16,643 bases of DNA from Methyloceanibacter sp. (GTDB taxonomy: Bacteria > Pseudomonadota > Alphaproteobacteria > Rhizobiales > Methyloligellaceae): the NCBI GenBank assembly GCA_016649675.1, contig JAENXG010000023.1, positions 1-16,643 on the forward strand, given 5' to 3'. Position numbers and translations under genes: made by a program. This document shows, piece after piece, positions 14,226 through 16,643 of the stretch (the first letter of the stretch is position 1; each line of letters opens with the position of its first letter). The notes beneath the pieces were generated by a model that worked only from the letters and a program-made list of their open reading frames with translations, was not told the origin of the DNA and made no database searches.

Positions 14226-16244
14226 ATGGCGAAAACCGATCAATTCTGCAACCGCGCGGAAGCCTATGAGGCCCACGACGATGTCCCCTTGAGTCCGGCG
14301 GATCGGGATTCGATCGGCGACATCATCCTGCGACGCTATAGCCGGCGCGAAATGATGCGCGGCACGCTCGGCGTCACCGCTGCGGCGGCCCTGTTCGGAC
14401 CAGCGGTGCTCACGACCCGCGCGGGCCATGCCGAAAGTCCGAGCGCGGATCGCTTCGACTTCGAGGAGTTGGCGGCCGGCGTGGATGAGACCCATCACGT
14501 CGCCGACGGGTATCGCACGCAAATCCTGCTCCGATGGGGCGACCCGCTCTTTCCCGATTCTCCCGCCTTCGATCCCCTGAAGCAAAGCGCCGCCGCGCAA
14601 TTGAAGCAGTTCGGCTACAACAACGACTACGTCGCCTTCATCCCGCTCGATACGGACGGCAAGCGCGGGCTCCTCTGCGTCAATCACGAATATACCAACG
14701 AGGAGGTCATGTTCCCCGGCATCCCCCGCCAGGACACGATCTGCTTCAAGGACATGACGGCGGAGCTCGTCGATATCGAGATGGCCGCCCATGGCGTCTC
14801 CATAGTCGAGATCGCGCGGGAGGGCGGCGATTGGCGCCCAGTCCTCGACAGCAAATACAACCGCCGCATCAGCCCGGCCGTCACGATAATCAGCGTCGAT
14901 GGGCCGGCGGCAGGGCACGACCGGCTGAAGACGAGCGCCGATCCCTCCGGTGCAAGCATCGTCGGCACGCTCAACAATTGCGCTGGAGGCGTCACGCCCT
15001 GGGGCACCTATCTCACCGCCGAGGAGAATTTCCACGGCTATTTCTGGAGCGAGCTGTGCGCGGTCGGCGGCAAGCCGCTAGCAGGAATAGGCGGCGCCCA
15101 GGCCAAGAGCTACGAGCGCTACGGCGTGCCGGGGCTGTGGCAGGCCTGGGGGCGCTTCAAGGACCGCTTCAACGTCGACAAGGAGCCGAACGAGCCGAAC
15201 CGCTTCGGCTGGATCGTCGAGATCGATCCGTTCGACGCAAGCTCGGTGCCGGTGAAGCATACCGCGCTTGGGCGGCTGTGCCACGAGGGCGCCGAGACCG
15301 TGCTCAATGCCGATGGCCGGGTCGTAGTCTATTGCGGCGACGACACAAGGTTCGAGCATCTCTATCGCTTCGTCTCGGCGCGCGCCTACAATCCGAACGA
15401 CCGCGCGGCCAACCGCAGCCTGCTCTCGGAAGGCACCTTGTCGGTGGCAAAGTTTGGCGCGGACGGGCGCGTCACCTGGCTGCCGCTCACCCATGGGTCT
15501 AGTCCGCTCACGGCCGAGAACGGGTTTGCGAGCCAGGCCGAAGTGCTGATCGACGCGCGCCTTGCCGCCACGCTCCTCGGCGCCACACGCATGGACCGGC
15601 CTGAGGACGTGCAGCCGAATCCGGTGACCGGAAAGGTCTATGTGAATCTCACCTACAATGAGAAACGGTTGCCGGCCGACGTCGATGCCGCCAATCCCCA
15701 GGCCGGCAACGAGTTCGGCCACATCATCGAATTGACGCCGGACGCGGGCAACCACGCGGCCGACGCGTTCGGCTGGGAGATCCTGGTCCGTTGCGGCGAT
15801 CCTGCAATCGCCGAAGTAGGCGCCCTGTGGAACCCGGAGACATCGGCAAACGGCTGGTTTACCTGCCCCGACAATTCCGCCGTCGATGGGCAAGGGCGCC
15901 TGTGGGTCGCGACCGATCAGGGCGAGCATTGGGGCGAGAAGACCGCGCGGGCCGACGGTCTCTATGCGCTCGAGACGGAAGGGGAGCGACGGCGCACGTC
16001 GAAGCTCTTCTTCCGCTGTCCGGTCGGCGCGGAGATGTGCGGCCTCTACTTCACGCCTGACCAGGAGACGCTGTTCGTGGCGGTGCAGCATCCAGGCTGT
16101 GACGGCACCGACAAATTCGAAGGCTTCGAGCGCGCCTCGACCTTCGCCGACCCCGCCACGCGCTGGCCCGACTTCGATCCGAACATGCCGCCGAGGCCTT
16201 CGGTGCTCGCCATCACCAGGGTGGGCGGCGGCAAGATCGCCTGA
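14226..16244 (+). CDS. PhoX-family (DUF839) phosphatase, Tat-exported
   Basis: A 672-residue protein of the PhoX family: calcium- and iron-dependent alkaline phosphatases that release phosphate from organic esters in the periplasm. A twin-arginine signal is present after a long polar N-region: YSRREMMRG with Arg40-Arg41, hydrophobic VTAAAALFGPAV, probable cut after AGHA (69). Family landmarks are LLCVNHEYTNEEVMFPG (149-165), GTLNNCAGGVTPWGTYLTAEEN (residues 247-268, with Cys252 and the metal-ligand Glu pair 266-267), LGRLCHEGAE, VVYCGDDTRFEHLYRF and GKVYVNLTYNEKR, with DNSAVDGQGRLWVATDQG near the C-terminus. Cys252 lies in the motif holding the iron-binding cysteine of Pseudomonas PhoX. The upstream region has only one Pho-box half (CTGTCAC, 14168-14174), so control by PhoB is not shown. 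Some DUF839 proteins are not phosphatases; substrate is therefore inferred. Confidence 0.88.
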   Translation: MAKTDQFCNRAEAYEAHDDVPLSPADRDSIGDIILRRYSRREMMRGTLGVTAAAALFGPAVLTTRAGHAESPSADRFDFEELAAGVDETHHVADGYRTQILLRWGDPLFPDSPAFDPLKQSAAAQLKQFGYNNDYVAFIPLDTDGKRGLLCVNHEYTNEEVMFPGIPRQDTICFKDMTAELVDIEMAAHGVSIVEIAREGGDWRPVLDSKYNRRISPAVTIISVDGPAAGHDRLKTSADPSGASIVGTLNNCAGGVTPWGTYLTAEENFHGYFWSELCAVGGKPLAGIGGAQAKSYERYGVPGLWQAWGRFKDRFNVDKEPNEPNRFGWIVEIDPFDASSVPVKHTALGRLCHEGAETVLNADGRVVVYCGDDTRFEHLYRFVSARAYNPNDRAANRSLLSEGTLSVAKFGADGRVTWLPLTHGSSPLTAENGFASQAEVLIDARLAATLLGATRMDRPEDVQPNPVTGKVYVNLTYNEKRLPADVDAANPQAGNEFGHIIELTPDAGNHAADAFGWEILVRCGDPAIAEVGALWNPETSANGWFTCPDNSAVDGQGRLWVATDQGEHWGEKTARADGLYALETEGERRRTSKLFFRCPVGAEMCGLYFTPDQETLFVAVQHPGCDGTDKFEGFERASTFADPATRWPDFDPNMPPRPSVLAITRVGGGKIA

Positions 16245-16386
16245 CAGGGCGTCACTGAGTTTCAAGTCGCAGCCGTCCTGAATCTTCAAGCGCAAAGGCG
16301 TGGCTTGAAAAAGCCGCTTATGCGTGCGAGCTACACAACGTCCCCGTTTCGTAAGAGATTCGTTTGCATCTGGCGGTCCTGACCCC

Positions 16387-16643
16387 ATGCGCAAGGCAGC
16401 ATCATCGCGCGACCTGTTCGCCAAGCTCGAGGACAAGCTGAAAAAGAAGCCGATCAAAGGCTCTAAGTCCGCGGGCAGCGGCAGGTCCGCCGCGCGCGCG
16501 CTCGAGGACTATACCGCCGCCGATATCGAGGTCTTGGAGGGGCTCGAGCCCGTGCGCCGGCGCCCCGGCATGTATATCGGCGGCACCGACGAGAAGGCGA
16601 TGCATCACCTCTTCGCCGAGGTGCTCGACAACGCCATGGACGA
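16387..16643 (+). CDS. parE: DNA topoisomerase IV subunit B, 5' part (cut by window end)
   Basis: The first 85 codons of a type IIA topoisomerase ATPase subunit. After a basic, low-complexity leader of about 40 residues (KLEDKLKKKPIKGSKSAGSG), the conserved sequence begins: TAADIEVLEGLEPVRRRPGMYIGGTDEKAMHHLFAEVLDNAMD, with residues 44-85 forming the start of the GHKL ATPase fold and the N-box Glu/Asn/Asp of EVLDNAMD. GGTDEKAMHHLFAEV is the ParE form; GyrB proteins have GDTDDGTGLHHMV-type sequence here. ParE with ParC unlinks daughter chromosomes. Start ATG 16387 fits the frame, but no strong ribosome-binding site is visible. The 142-base gap after the phoX-type gene has a weak TTCAAGC/GCTTGAA inverted repeat and no clear promoter. 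The rest of the gene lies outside the window. Confidence 0.93.
   Translation, partial: MRKAASSRDLFAKLEDKLKKKPIKGSKSAGSGRSAARALEDYTAADIEVLEGLEPVRRRPGMYIGGTDEKAMHHLFAEVLDNAMD

Noticed and set aside
16277..16311. Terminator after the phoX-type gene (TTCAAGC / GCTTGAA)
   Set aside because: The stem is only 7 bp, AT-containing and with an 11-base loop, and no T-tract follows.
15078..16457. 459-codon minus-strand open frame, and another at 14190-15035, antisense to the phoX-type gene
   Set aside because: Both are shadows of the PhoX frame. Their products are rich in Arg, Gly and Ala with no motif, and the PhoX family match is continuous over the same bases.

Overview
The window is chromosomal DNA from a GC-rich alphaproteobacterium, most likely an aerobic methylotroph or methanotroph of the order Hyphomicrobiales. 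The evidence is a glnB-glnA pair of alphaproteobacterial type, a rhizobial-type double-hairpin intergenic repeat, and a run of genes for cofactors of the tetrahydromethanopterin (H4MPT)/methylofuran C1 pathway. The genus cannot be fixed from this sequence.

Layout. 1-1917 (+): a DUF202 membrane-protein gene split by a one-base frameshift, undecaprenyl-diphosphatase (uppP), and a small secreted protein. This part looks less GC-rich than the rest. 1957-3394: a leucine-carboxyl-methyltransferase-family enzyme (-) and a divergent DUF1697 gene (+) that appears to have lost one base near its 3' end. 3391-9137 (-): a six-gene co-directional run. In transcription order it encodes a secreted TPR protein with a polyglycine tail, MfnB, a FolB-type aldolase, an MfnE-like amino-acid-kinase-family enzyme, a DUF6513/dihydropteroate-synthase-like protein and a DUF447 flavin-reductase-like protein. 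9259-10761 (-): bifunctional NAD(P)H-hydrate repair enzyme (nnr). 11063-12911 (+): glnB-glnA behind a sigma-54-type promoter and closed by a strong hairpin terminator. 13076-14144 (-): a small three-helix membrane protein, the double-hairpin repeat and a thioredoxin-like protein. 14226-16244 (+): a Tat-exported PhoX-type phosphatase. 16387-end (+): the start of parE (topoisomerase IV subunit B).

How the genes work together. MfnB makes the furan phosphate and the kinase would phosphorylate the aminated furan, both steps towards methylofuran. The FolB-type aldolase and the DHPS-like protein fit the pterin side, leading to H4MPT. Both cofactors carry C1 units in formaldehyde oxidation. The C1 enzymes themselves (fae, mtdB, mch, fhc) are not in the window. 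Nnr repairs damaged NAD(P)H. GlnB and GlnA handle nitrogen sensing and ammonia assimilation, with both covalent-modification tyrosines present (Tyr51 of PII, Tyr398 of GS).

I see no tRNA, rRNA, CRISPR array, insertion sequence or phage gene. The least-explained items are the DUF6513 and DUF447 proteins and the polyglycine-tailed TPR protein at the head of the cofactor run.
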